Shown here: piece by piece, positions 1-5,904 of the stretch
How the letters are laid out: each line of letters opens with the position of its first letter
How positions within the stretch are numbered: the stretch's first letter is position 1
NCBI RefSeq assembly: GCF_938031315.1
Contig: NZ_CALHHT010000426.1
Span: 1-8,486, forward strand
Direction: 5' to 3'
Source: an uncultured Campylobacter sp.
GTDB lineage: Bacteria > Campylobacterota > Campylobacteria > Campylobacterales > Campylobacteraceae
Length of the DNA: 8,486 bases
Made by a program: the position numbers and the translations under genes
Notes under the pieces: model-generated
Seen by the model: the letters and a program-made list of their open reading frames with translations, nothing else
Databases searched by the model: none
What the model was told of the DNA's origin: nothing

Positions 1-107
1 GAGGCGCGAATTTTTGATAAATAAAAATGATCGTAGGCGACAAAAAATATAAGCGCGAGTGCCACTGCGATGGCAAGGCGTTTTGATTGAGGTAGTTTAT
101 CCAGCAC
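1..107 (-). CDS. yidC: Membrane protein insertase YidC, N-terminal fragment
   Basis: This is the 5' end of yidC, cut by the left window edge; 35 full codons are visible. YidC inserts and folds inner-membrane proteins, alone or with SecYEG. The visible residues begin MLDKLPQSKR, followed by one hydrophobic helix (about residues 11-24), which matches the N-terminal signal-anchor of Gram-negative YidC. The large periplasmic domain and the catalytic core lie outside the window. The start is GTG at 107-105. It shares one base with the yidD stop (TAGTG), and an AGGAGA ribosome site lies 6 bases upstream. Position directly after yidD in an rpmH-rnpA-yidD cluster strongly supports the call. The GTG start and one-base overlap suggest coupled translation with yidD. 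Confidence 0.9.
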   Translation of the reverse strand, partial: MLDKLPQSKRLAIAVALALIFFVAYDHFYLSKIRA

Positions 108-451
108 TATTTCTCTCCTGCTAGTATGATATAGTATCTATTTTTTTTATATGGTATGAACCAAAGCTTAAATTCCTGCGCGCGCGCGTTAAAGCGGCCT
201 TCGTAGGTTTTTGAAAATACGCAAAATTTAAAATTTCGCGTGATTATCGGATGGTCTATGCCGCCTTTAAACAGCGGATTACACCTTAAAATTCTAGCGG
301 CCGTAGCGCAAAGAGCGCGAAAAAGACCGTTAAATTTAAACTCATAAAGGGCGTATTGCGAACAGCTCGGATAGTAGCGGCAGCAGCGCGGAAACGCGGG
401 CGAAATGAATTTTCTGTAAAACCCGATCGCGGCTATAAAAAATTCCTTCAT
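107..451 (-). CDS. yidD: Membrane protein insertion efficiency factor YidD
   Basis: YidD is a small membrane-associated protein that helps YidC-dependent insertion of inner-membrane proteins. The 114-residue product carries the family hallmarks in order: FYRKFISP (11-18), a cysteine-rich stretch with C23, C24 and C30 leading into YPSCSQYA (27-34), and CNPLFKGGIDHP (57-68). The N-terminal segment (about 4-20) is amphipathic or hydrophobic. Residues 71-114 form a basic, aromatic tail beyond the compact core; many family members end soon after the core. The ATG overlaps the rnpA stop by four bases (ATGA), and the TAG stop overlaps the yidC GTG by one base, so the gene is embedded in a tightly coupled rnpA-yidD-yidC unit. 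Identification is secure; the role of the tail is unknown. Confidence 0.93.
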   Translation of the reverse strand: MKEFFIAAIGFYRKFISPAFPRCCRYYPSCSQYALYEFKFNGLFRALCATAARILRCNPLFKGGIDHPIITRNFKFCVFSKTYEGRFNARAQEFKLWFIPYKKNRYYIILAGEK

Positions 452-783
452 TTTGCCGCTCCTATCTTTTTAAACGCCCATTTTAAATTTCGCTCAATGT
501 CTTCAAAGCTCATATCTATGATCTGCTTTTTTGCGATTAATATAAAAATTCCGCTAACAATGGCATCTTTTTGATTATAAAACGCGGCGCGCAAACGCCT
601 TTTGGCGCGGTTTCGCGTGACCGAATTGCCTATTTTTTTACTGGCGACCGCGCTAAATTTACGCTCTTCGCTCGCCAAAAAATAGACGACGGCGCATTCA
701 CAATGCCACTTCGCCCCGTTTTTATAAACATCCGAAAAAACTCTACTGTCGCTTACCGCAGCGAACTCACCTACGCAGCCAAT
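448..783 (-). CDS. rnpA: Ribonuclease P protein component (start codon uncertain)
   Basis: RnpA is the basic protein subunit that binds the RNase P RNA and helps it remove 5' leaders from precursor tRNAs. The signature is clear: VASKKIGNSVTRNRAKRRLR contains the RNR motif and the basic helix, and NLKWAFKK closes the protein. The first in-frame conventional start is TTG at 678, which would give only 76 residues and cut off conserved sequence. The open frame continues upstream with FSDVYKNGAKWHC, which is typical RnpA N-terminal sequence, up to a stop at 798-796. No ATG, GTG, TTG or CTG occurs in that extension. I therefore extend to ATT at 783-781 (111 residues), which has AAAGG nine bases upstream and overlaps the end of rpmH by 13 bases. 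The stop (TGA, 450-448) overlaps the yidD ATG. The function is near certain; the exact start is not. Confidence 0.85.
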   Translation of the reverse strand: MGCVGEFAAVSDSRVFSDVYKNGAKWHCECAVVYFLASEERKFSAVASKKIGNSVTRNRAKRRLRAAFYNQKDAIVSGIFILIAKKQIIDMSFEDIERNLKWAFKKIGAAK

Positions 784-905
784 CTTCTTCTGCCTTTAGC
801 GCGTCTTGCGCTTAAAACTCTGCGGCCGTTTTTTGTTTTCATACGGACGCGAAAGCCGTGAGTGCGCTTTTTAGGGGTATTGTGGGGTTGGTACGTTCTT
901 TTCAT
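771..905 (-). CDS. rpmH: 50S ribosomal protein L34
   Basis: L34 is a very small, highly basic protein of the large ribosomal subunit. The 44-residue product begins MKRTYQPHNTPKKRTHGF and continues with RVRMKTKNGRRVLSARRAKG, ending RRRLAA, the usual sequence and length of bacterial L34. The start is ATG at 905-903 with a good AAAGGAA ribosome site six to seven bases upstream; the stop is TAG at 773-771. It is the first gene of the rpmH-rnpA-yidD-yidC cluster, a conserved arrangement in bacteria. A promoter-like TATAAAAT box lies about 30 bases upstream of the start. The gene is intact and ordinary. Confidence 0.97.
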   Translation of the reverse strand: MKRTYQPHNTPKKRTHGFRVRMKTKNGRRVLSARRAKGRRRLAA

Positions 906-936
906 AACTGTTCCTTTAAGAAAATGTAAAGCGGAG

Positions 937-944
937 ATTTTATA
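937..944 (-). promoter_or_regulatory. Probable promoter (-10 box) of the rpmH-rnpA-yidD-yidC cluster
   Basis: TATAAAAT sits on the minus strand 31 bases upstream of the rpmH ATG, preceded by T-rich sequence, as in Campylobacter sigma-70 promoters, which often have a -10 box but no clear -35. Transcription would begin near 930 and leave a leader of about 25 bases. It lies in the 75-base gap after the macAB operon, so it would give the essential cluster its own expression. Confidence 0.55.
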
Positions 945-980
945 GAAACTTTACTTAAAAACCGATAAACAAAAGCAGCC

Positions 981-1334
981 CTAGCGCCGATAAGCGTCGC
1001 CTTGCAGCTTTTTGCGGCGCAGTTTTAAGTCCTGTTCATTTTTATTGTTTCGCTCCTTGATGTCTTGCATCGGCTGTTTTTTCATCGAAAAATCATCGTG
1101 GTCGCCTACGCCTTTTGATTCACGTTGCAAATTATTTTGCAGGCTTTGCCTATCTAGTTCATTTTTTTGACGATTTAGCATAATTTCACTATGGTTTTTC
1201 TCAAATTCTGATTGTTTATTGTTCGCAGCATAGACGCTGGCACCAAAGCTTACTGAGTCATCTTGCGCGCTTAGTGCCGTACAATCAGCAAATATCGCAC
1301 CGTAAAGCAACCAAAATATCAAAGCCTTTTTCAT
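981..1334 (-). CDS. Small exported protein of unknown function in the macAB operon
   Basis: I do not recognise this 117-residue protein. It opens with a signal peptide: a KK pair, a hydrophobic core (about 4-17) and a likely signal peptidase I site after ALSA (residue 23). C18 is preceded by FAD, which is a poor lipobox, so a lipoprotein is unlikely. The mature part is strongly hydrophilic and rich in N, Q, K, E, D and R, with helix-forming heptad-like stretches (about 40-72 and 82-112), suggesting a coiled coil or a disordered chain in the periplasm or outside the cell. It has no cysteines after the signal and no transmembrane helix. Its ATG overlaps the stop of the outer membrane channel gene by four bases and there is no strong ribosome site, so translation is probably coupled. 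That places it as the fourth gene of a macA-macB-channel operon. An accessory factor or an export substrate are both possible. Confidence 0.75.
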   Translation of the reverse strand: MKKALIFWLLYGAIFADCTALSAQDDSVSFGASVYAANNKQSEFEKNHSEIMLNRQKNELDRQSLQNNLQRESKGVGDHDDFSMKKQPMQDIKERNNKNEQDLKLRRKKLQGDAYRR

Positions 1335-2689
1335 TTGCGTTTAAATTTACCTGCCATCGCGCGATAGATCGCCGCCTCATTTTGTAGCGTCAAATATCTT
1401 TGATTTAGCTCGTTTATCTTAGCGTTTACGGCGTCGGTGCGGGCTTCTAGCATATCCTTTAGCTCGCTTGAGCCTGCTTCGTATTTCGCGGCGTAAAGAT
1501 CGGCGATACGCGCCTTTTCATCGTAAGCAGCGCTTAAATTTTTAAGGCTAGCCAGATTGATTTGATAAATTCTATATAAATTTAACACCTCATTAGTAGC
1601 GTTAGAGAGCGTCTGTTCGTAATTTACGACGTTTTTGCGAAAAGCGATCTCTGAAATTTTAAGGCGGTTTTCAACCCTCGCATAATCCAAAAACGGCAGA
1701 CTTATGCTTACGTTGCCGCTTAAAAAATTTAGCTTGAAGCTATCGTTGGCACTCACGCCTTGCCCATTAGTAAGCCCTGCGCCTAAATTTACGCTAGGAA
1801 AGAAATTTAACTTAGCGGTCTGTTCGTCGTAAAAGCTGGAATTTAACCTAGCTATCGCAGCTCTAATATCGGGGCGGTTAGCAAGCGCCGTGTAAGGCAC
1901 ATTTAGATCAACGCCTTGGAATTCTATGGAATTTATCGAATCGGTGTTGTCATCAAACTGCAAGCTGGAGGAGATGAGATTCCTCATATATTTATGATTA
2001 TCCTCGATATTTTTTTGAATGCTTAAGACCTTGTTTTCAAGCCCTAGGATAGAATTTTGAATTTGCCTGTAATCTAGCTGCTCGGACTTGCCGTAATCAT
2101 ATTTTGCCTTGATTATTTTTTCGATCTCGCGGTAATCGCTTAAATTCTGTTTTGTCCATTTTAGCGAATCGTTTAGATAAAGCATCTCAAAGTAGCCGCT
2201 TACGACAGAATTTATAAGAGTCAGGCGAGTATTTTCAAGGTCAAACTCGCTGGCTTTAGCGTTCCAGCCCTCGGCATTTACCGCCGAACGGATCTTGCCA
2301 AATAGATCGAGCTCATAGCTTACGTTAAAACCGGAACTATAGGTTTTGTTCCAATTGGCGCTAGTGCTTATATCGCGGTTGGCGCCTGCACTCCACGAGC
2401 TGCTTAGCGTAGGAAATAGATCTGCGCGGCTAAGTCCTAAATTTGCATAAGCGCTCTCGACATTAAGCGCGGCAGTTTTTAGATCGTAATTGTTCGCAAG
2501 CGCCTGATCTACGAGCTTATTTAGATACGATTCGCCATATTTTTTATACCACAGCGTATCGATTTCGTAGCTTGCGTTTTCATCTTTGAAATTCTCTACG
2601 GGTTTATACTCGACCTCGCTTTGATTCGAGGCGCAGCCACCGATAAAAACGGCCAAAACGCCGCTTAAAATTACTTTGGAATTTATCAT
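1331..2689 (-). CDS. TolC-like outer membrane lipoprotein channel (NodT/OEP family)
   Basis: This is the outer membrane factor of a tripartite exporter: a trimeric beta-barrel with a long alpha-helical periplasmic tunnel that joins the MacA adaptor. The 452-residue protein starts with a lipoprotein signal whose lipobox is FIGGC, giving Cys19 as the lipidated residue. Two repeated outer-membrane-efflux halves follow. Family marks include SRADLFPTLSSSWSAG (87-102), YELDLFGKIRSAV (125-137), the inter-repeat stretch NRPDIRAAIARL (271-282) and LNFFPSVNLGAG (294-305), followed by long helices to the C-terminus. Length is normal for the NodT type. The ATG has a strong AGGAGA site and follows the macB stop by 13 bases; the stop overlaps the next small gene. 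Position after macA and macB indicates a dedicated partner rather than a general TolC. Confidence 0.93.
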   Translation of the reverse strand: MINSKVILSGVLAVFIGGCASNQSEVEYKPVENFKDENASYEIDTLWYKKYGESYLNKLVDQALANNYDLKTAALNVESAYANLGLSRADLFPTLSSSWSAGANRDISTSANWNKTYSSGFNVSYELDLFGKIRSAVNAEGWNAKASEFDLENTRLTLINSVVSGYFEMLYLNDSLKWTKQNLSDYREIEKIIKAKYDYGKSEQLDYRQIQNSILGLENKVLSIQKNIEDNHKYMRNLISSSLQFDDNTDSINSIEFQGVDLNVPYTALANRPDIRAAIARLNSSFYDEQTAKLNFFPSVNLGAGLTNGQGVSANDSFKLNFLSGNVSISLPFLDYARVENRLKISEIAFRKNVVNYEQTLSNATNEVLNLYRIYQINLASLKNLSAAYDEKARIADLYAAKYEAGSSELKDMLEARTDAVNAKINELNQRYLTLQNEAAIYRAMAGKFKRK

Positions 2690-2702
2690 TTTCTCTCCTT
2701 GA

Positions 2703-4637
2703 TTATTCTTGTGCTAAAGCATCTATCGGATTTAATCTGCTGGCGTTTCTTGCCGGCAGATAGCCGAAAACTATACCGATCGCGGACGACGCCGCAAAGG
2801 CGATCACGAAAGGCGCGGTAGTAAATTTCATCGCAAAATCCGGGCTTATGGTATTAAACGCAAATCCAAGCGCCAAAGCGATTAAAATTCCTAAAGCTCC
2901 GCCGAGCGAGCAAAGCAAGATCGCCTCTATCAAAAACTGCTGCAAGATATTGGATTGCTTCGCGCCGATCGCCATCCTGATGCCGATCTCGCGCGTACGC
3001 TCGGTGACGCTTACGAGCATGATATTCATCACGCCGATGCCGCCGACGACGAGCGAGATAACCGCAATCGATGAGATCAGAATCGTCATCGTGCCGGTAG
3101 TGCTTTGTATTGTTTGTTTGATAGTATCTGCGTTCATCGTATGAAAATCCCGCGAGCCGTGTCTTTGGATAAGTAGCTGAGTTAGGCTCTCTTCGGCCAC
3201 TTGAGTATTGACATCGTCTTTGATTTTGATGGTGATAGAGCTGATTTTTCGATTGCCCGTGATTTTATTCATCACGGTTGAGTACGGCGCGTAAATTCTT
3301 AAATTTTCGTTGCTTCCGAAGGCGTTTTTATCCTTGCCCGAAACTCCTATGATCTTAAGTGGCTTACCCGAAAATAAAATCGTCTTACCGATAGGATCGG
3401 AATTTTTAAAAAATGTTTTTTTGGTGTTTGGATCGATAATCGCAACAGAGGCAGAATTTTTAATATCATCGTCGCTAAAATTTCTACCATCTTCTATATC
3501 TATGCCATTAACCGCCAAAGAATTCACGCCACCACCGCGCAGTTGAGCCTTGGAGCTTAAATTCGCATATGTTGCCGTACCGCTTGCAGAAGCATTTGGT
3601 GTGGCATAATCGACGTAGGGCTGGCGCGCCAAAACTTTAGAATCGCTTATCGTAAGGGTACTCACAAAGCCCGCTCGCACGTCGCCGAAATTTTTACCGG
3701 GAAAGATATCGATCGTATTGGTACCAATTTTACGGATCTCGGATAAAATTTTTTCCTCCGAACCCTTACCGAGAGCTACTACGCAGATAACCGAGGCGAT
3801 GCCGATGATGATGCCTAACATCGTCAAAATCGATCTTAGTTTATGCGAAAATATCGCGCTAATCGACATTTTAAAGCTCTCTATGAGTTGATCTTTGCAA
3901 AATATAAAGGAATTTTTCGTTTTGATCTTCTCTCTTTTGCGCTCGAAAACCCGCCCAGCCTTTCTTTTATCGCTTAAAATTCTGCCGTCTTTGATCTCGA
4001 TGATACGATCCGCAAATTCCGCAATATGCGCATCGTGCGTAACTATTATGATGGTATGTCCCTCTTTATGCAGCGCTGTTAAAATTTGCATCACCGTCTC
4101 GCCGCTTTTGCTATCAAGCGCGCCGGTGGGCTCGTCTGCCAAAATCACTTCGCCGCCGTTTATCAGAGCGCGGGCGATACTTACGCGCTGCTGCTGCCCG
4201 CCGCTAAGTTTGCTCGGTAAATTTTTAGTGCGATCGCCAAGCTCCAGCTTATTTAAAAGCTCTACCGCTCGTTTCGTCCGTTCGCTCGCCCCCACGCCCG
4301 CATAAACCGCAGGTAGCGAGACGTTTGCGGTCGCGTCCATCGTGGCGATGAGATTATATTTTTGAAAGACAAAGCCGAATTTTTTGCTTCTAAGCGCCGC
4401 AAGCTCGTCGCCGCTTAAATTCGCGGTCTCGCGACCTTCGATCTTATAGCTTCCGCTGCTTGGCGTATCGATGCAGCCGATTATATTCATCAGCGTGGAT
4501 TTTCCGCTTCCGGATTGCCCGATTATCGATATAAACTCGCCCGCTTCGATATTTAAACTTACGTCTTTTAGGACGTGGATTTCGTTATCGCCGAGAATGA
4601 ATTTTTTGTTTATATCTTTAAGCTCTAGCATCTTCAC
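2703..4637 (-). CDS. macB: MacB-type ABC exporter (ATPase fused to permease)
   Basis: MacB is a dimeric inner-membrane ABC protein that uses ATP hydrolysis to drive substrates from the periplasm through MacA and an outer membrane channel. Known substrates elsewhere are macrolides, peptides such as enterotoxin STII, and haem precursors. The 644-residue protein has an N-terminal ATPase with Walker A GQSGSGKST (40-48), Q-loop Q92, signature LSGGQ (144-148), Walker B VILADEP (164-170), D-loop GALD (172-175) and switch H201; all key residues are present. One membrane helix (about 268-291) leads to a periplasmic domain (about 292-515), followed by three helices (about 518-542, 567-594, 607-627) with the FtsX-like VTERTREIGIRMAIGAK stretch. 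The end, PARNASRLNPIDAL, is typical of MacB. Two ATGs (4637 and 4631) could serve as start; the ribosome site is weak. It lies 13 bases after macA. Confidence 0.95.
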   Translation of the reverse strand: MKMLELKDINKKFILGDNEIHVLKDVSLNIEAGEFISIIGQSGSGKSTLMNIIGCIDTPSSGSYKIEGRETANLSGDELAALRSKKFGFVFQKYNLIATMDATANVSLPAVYAGVGASERTKRAVELLNKLELGDRTKNLPSKLSGGQQQRVSIARALINGGEVILADEPTGALDSKSGETVMQILTALHKEGHTIIIVTHDAHIAEFADRIIEIKDGRILSDKRKAGRVFERKREKIKTKNSFIFCKDQLIESFKMSISAIFSHKLRSILTMLGIIIGIASVICVVALGKGSEEKILSEIRKIGTNTIDIFPGKNFGDVRAGFVSTLTISDSKVLARQPYVDYATPNASASGTATYANLSSKAQLRGGGVNSLAVNGIDIEDGRNFSDDDIKNSASVAIIDPNTKKTFFKNSDPIGKTILFSGKPLKIIGVSGKDKNAFGSNENLRIYAPYSTVMNKITGNRKISSITIKIKDDVNTQVAEESLTQLLIQRHGSRDFHTMNADTIKQTIQSTTGTMTILISSIAVISLVVGGIGVMNIMLVSVTERTREIGIRMAIGAKQSNILQQFLIEAILLCSLGGALGILIALALGFAFNTISPDFAMKFTTAPFVIAFAASSAIGIVFGYLPARNASRLNPIDALAQE

Positions 4638-4650
4638 ACCATAAAATTCT

Positions 4651-5835
4651 CTAAAACACCATCGGAGGCCCGTCCATATTTAACGGCGCGGCTTTTCCGT
4701 CGGCGATAAGCACCTCATCTTTTTCATCCAAACCGCTTAAAATTTCAGTATTCAAATCGTCGCTGACGCCCGTTTTTACGTATCGCTGCTCGGGCTCTTT
4801 GCCGTTAAGCACCGTGACGTAATCGCCTCCCCCGTCGCGCTTGATAACCGAGGTAGGTAGGTAGCTCGTATTGTTCGCTTCGCTTACGATTATGTTGTTT
4901 TCGGTCGTCATTCCGATCTTTAAAAAATCGTTTTCGTTATCCACGAGCATCTTTGCGTAAAAATAGATCGCGCTGTCGCTGCTACTCGAAGAATAAGACG
5001 ATCCGCTAGAGGTTTTATCGTACGTCCCGTCGCTAAGCGTGGTAAGACCGGGGTCGATCTTGTAAATTTTAGCCTTTTTGATATTGTCTAGATCCGATAG
5101 TATGGAGTATTCTACGTCCATTCCAACCTTTACTTTGGATATATCGCCCTCGGCTATTTGCATCTTGATCTCCATCTTGCTTAGATCGGCGATCTTTACG
5201 ATCGTAGGCGTAGTTTGGTTGGAATTTACCGTTTTGCCCTCCTCTACCGGCATTGAAACGATCGTACCGCTTATCGGAGCCGTGATCTTGGTATAGCCGA
5301 AATTCGTCTCCGCGGTGCTTAGCTGAAGTTTCGTCTGCTCGATCTGCGCCTCGATCTGCTTCTGCTCGGCCTCTTTTAAAGCGGCGCTATTTTTAGCGTT
5401 TTCCACAGCCTCTTTGGAAGCGGCGTTTCTTTTATACAGCTGCAGCTCGCGGTTATACTGCGTTTTAGCATTTGCCGCGGCGATCTTTGCCGAAGCCAAA
5501 TTTGCCTCGTGGATCAGAAGCTGCGCCTTTTGCTGCGCGATCTCGTTTTCTTGAGTGACTGAATCGATCTGTGCGATCATATCGCCTTTTTTTACGATAT
5601 CGCCCACTTTGACGTAGAGCTTTTTGATCTGACCGCTTACCTGCGCGCCCACATCGACCAAATCTCTGGCGTAAACCTCGCCCGCAGCCGTCACCGTGCC
5701 TCTGATATCGCCCTTTTCAAGTCTAGTCGTAAGAGCTTTCGGCGCCTCTTCTTGCTTAAAAAATTTGCCGTATAAGAAGTATATCGCAATGACTATGAGC
5801 AGGGTAAAGGCGATAAATTTCAAGGTTTTTTTCAT
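4651..5835 (-). CDS. macA: MacA-type periplasmic adaptor (membrane fusion protein)
   Basis: MacA links MacB to the outer membrane channel and stimulates its ATPase. The 394-residue protein has an N-terminal membrane anchor (about 6-23). Two halves of a lipoyl domain (about 61-91, with VSGQIKKLYVKVGDIVKKGD; about 181-216, with TAPISGTIVSMPVEEGKTV) flank a long helical hairpin (about 94-180) rich in A, E, K and Q. Beta-barrel and membrane-proximal domains follow. Between residues about 266 and 289 there is a serine-rich, low-complexity loop (TSSGSSYSSSSSDS). It is the first gene of the macA-macB-channel operon, with only 13 bases to macB. A probable promoter lies just upstream (5865-5870). The start ATG at 5835 gives the expected membrane-anchored N-terminus, although its ribosome site is weak. 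Confidence 0.94.
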   Translation of the reverse strand: MKKTLKFIAFTLLIVIAIYFLYGKFFKQEEAPKALTTRLEKGDIRGTVTAAGEVYARDLVDVGAQVSGQIKKLYVKVGDIVKKGDMIAQIDSVTQENEIAQQKAQLLIHEANLASAKIAAANAKTQYNRELQLYKRNAASKEAVENAKNSAALKEAEQKQIEAQIEQTKLQLSTAETNFGYTKITAPISGTIVSMPVEEGKTVNSNQTTPTIVKIADLSKMEIKMQIAEGDISKVKVGMDVEYSILSDLDNIKKAKIYKIDPGLTTLSDGTYDKTSSGSSYSSSSSDSAIYFYAKMLVDNENDFLKIGMTTENNIIVSEANNTSYLPTSVIKRDGGGDYVTVLNGKEPEQRYVKTGVSDDLNTEILSGLDEKDEVLIADGKAAPLNMDGPPMVF

Positions 5836-5864
5836 TTTGCCAACTTCAAATAAAATAAGGGCTA

Positions 5865-5870
5865 ATTCTA
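5865..5870 (-). promoter_or_regulatory. Possible promoter (-10 box) of the macA operon
   Basis: TAGAAT, within TACATTAGAAT on the minus strand, lies 29 bases upstream of the macA ATG and is preceded by a run of A and T tracts as expected for Campylobacter vegetative promoters. It would leave a leader of about 20-25 bases. There is no clear -35 box. Read-through from the EamA gene, which ends 64 bases upstream of macA, is also possible. Confidence 0.4.
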
Positions 5871-5887
5871 ATGTAAAAATATAAAAT

Positions 5888-5904
5888 TTTAGTTAAATAC
5901 TAAA
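5888..5904 (-). other. AT-only hairpin at the 3' end of the EamA gene
   Basis: On the minus strand TTTAGT and ACTAAA form a 6-bp stem around the loop ATTTA, with the EamA stop codon inside the 5' arm, followed by ATTTTATATTTTT. This could act as a weak terminator before macA, but the stem contains a single G-C pair and the tail is broken by A residues. An operator upstream of the macA promoter is an alternative. Neither reading is strong. Confidence 0.3.

Noticed and set aside
141..148. T8 tract as a phase-variation switch
   Set aside because: Eight bases is short, Campylobacter contingency loci usually use long G or C tracts, and slippage would affect only the last residues of YidD. It is mentioned only as part of the tail finding.
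177..188. Alternating CG run (CGCGCGCG) in yidD
   Set aside because: It is short and encodes ordinary Ala/Arg codons of the tail; nothing indicates a structural or regulatory role.
571..861. Plus-strand open frame of 96 codons opposite rpmH and rnpA
   Set aside because: It is antisense to two clearly recognised genes, lacks a convincing ribosome site and resembles no known protein; the minus-strand products are the real ones.
962..993. Direct repeat CCGATAA (962-968 and 987-993)
   Set aside because: It is only seven bases long, one copy lies in coding sequence, and it has no partner structure; chance is sufficient.
3895..4305. Plus-strand open frame of 136 codons inside macB
   Set aside because: It is a shadow of the macB ATPase domain, whose motifs are intact on the minus strand. 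The cysteine- and serine-rich translation is typical of antisense reading.
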